Origin: an uncultured Phycisphaerae bacterium
Lineage (GTDB): Bacteria; Planctomycetota; Phycisphaerae; Phycisphaerales; SM1A02
Direction of reading: 5' to 3'
Assembly: GCA_937899935.1 (NCBI GenBank)
Contig: CALCOW010000058.1
Span: forward strand, 1 to 5,967
DNA: 5,967 bases
In this document: in pieces, positions 5,848 through 5,967 of the stretch
How positions within the stretch are numbered: the stretch's first letter is position 1
Layout of the letters: every line of letters begins with the position of its first letter
The notes under the pieces: generated by a model
Seen by the model: only the letters and a program-made list of their open reading frames with translations
Databases searched by the model: none
What the model was told of the DNA's origin: nothing
Translations under genes and position numbers: made by a program

Positions 5848-5967
5848 CAATTGAAGAGTTTGATCCTGGCTCAGATTGAACGCTGGCGGCATGGCTAAAA
5901 CATGCAAGTCGAACGATTAAAGCTTCTTCGGAAGTGTATAAAGTGGCGCAAGGGCGAGGAATATATT
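5848..5967 (+). rRNA. rrs: 16S ribosomal RNA, 5' end (partial)
   Basis: The universal AGAGTTTGATCCTGGCTCAG is at 5855-5874, followed by ATTGAACGCTGGCGGCATGG and CATGCAAGTCGAACG. Aligned to E. coli, position 1 falls at about 5848, and the gene continues beyond the window. In the V1 region the helix 6 arm is short and capped by a stable UUCG tetraloop (CTTC-TTCG-GAAG, 5923-5934). The CGGCATGGCTAAAACATGC segment resembles Planctomycetota/PVC 16S rather than Proteobacteria or Firmicutes. GAGGAATATATT stands where most bacteria have GTGAGTAAT-like bases. The 5' boundary is by homology only. Confidence 0.97.

Noticed and set aside
1..5967. Novel defence, mobile or biosynthetic system
   Set aside because: All four protein genes belong to recognisable housekeeping-type families. 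There are no transposase, integrase, toxin-antitoxin, CRISPR or long direct-repeat signals.

Overview
This is an ordinary bacterial chromosomal segment. In order it holds the 3' part of a serine O-acetyltransferase gene (+), a complete aconitate hydratase gene acnA (+), a class I SAM-dependent methyltransferase with a THUMP-like C-terminal domain (-), a ComF-family phosphoribosyltransferase gene (+), a roughly 440-nt structured rRNA leader, and the first ~120 nt of a 16S rRNA gene (+). I see no mobile element, CRISPR array, tRNA, phage gene or defence cassette.

Organism: the 16S 5' end reads CGGCATGGCTAAAACATGC where most bacteria have a CGGCGTGCYTAACACATGC-like stretch. The GGCATGG...CATGCAAGTCGAACG pattern resembles Planctomycetota and related PVC lineages, as I remember them. 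The THUMP-like methyltransferase and long EpsC-type serine acetyltransferase are compatible with that but do not prove it. I hold the phylum assignment at moderate-to-low confidence.

Layout: 1-533 is the cysteine-biosynthesis gene, whose start lies before the window. A short gap (534-613) carries a good extended -10 promoter (TGTTACAAT) and a GGGG ribosome-binding site for acnA (614-3358). acnA and the methyltransferase gene (3369-4559, minus) converge with 10 bp between stop codons and no convincing terminator. The methyltransferase gene and comF (4569-5405) diverge with only 9 bp between the likely start codons, so each gene's promoter must lie inside, or very near, the other gene.

The comF stop codon overlaps the -35 box of a strong promoter-like sequence (TTGACA, 16 bp, TACTAT) that probably starts the rRNA transcript. 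The leader contains a near-canonical boxA antitermination element and a chain of perfect or near-perfect hairpins. One, about 50 nt before the 16S, looks like an intrinsic terminator (compound stem plus T run). The 16S gene begins at about 5848 and runs off the window.

The protein genes have no obvious shared pathway (cysteine synthesis, TCA cycle, probable RNA methylation, ComF). They look like neighbouring housekeeping genes rather than one system. The most interesting part is the rRNA leader.
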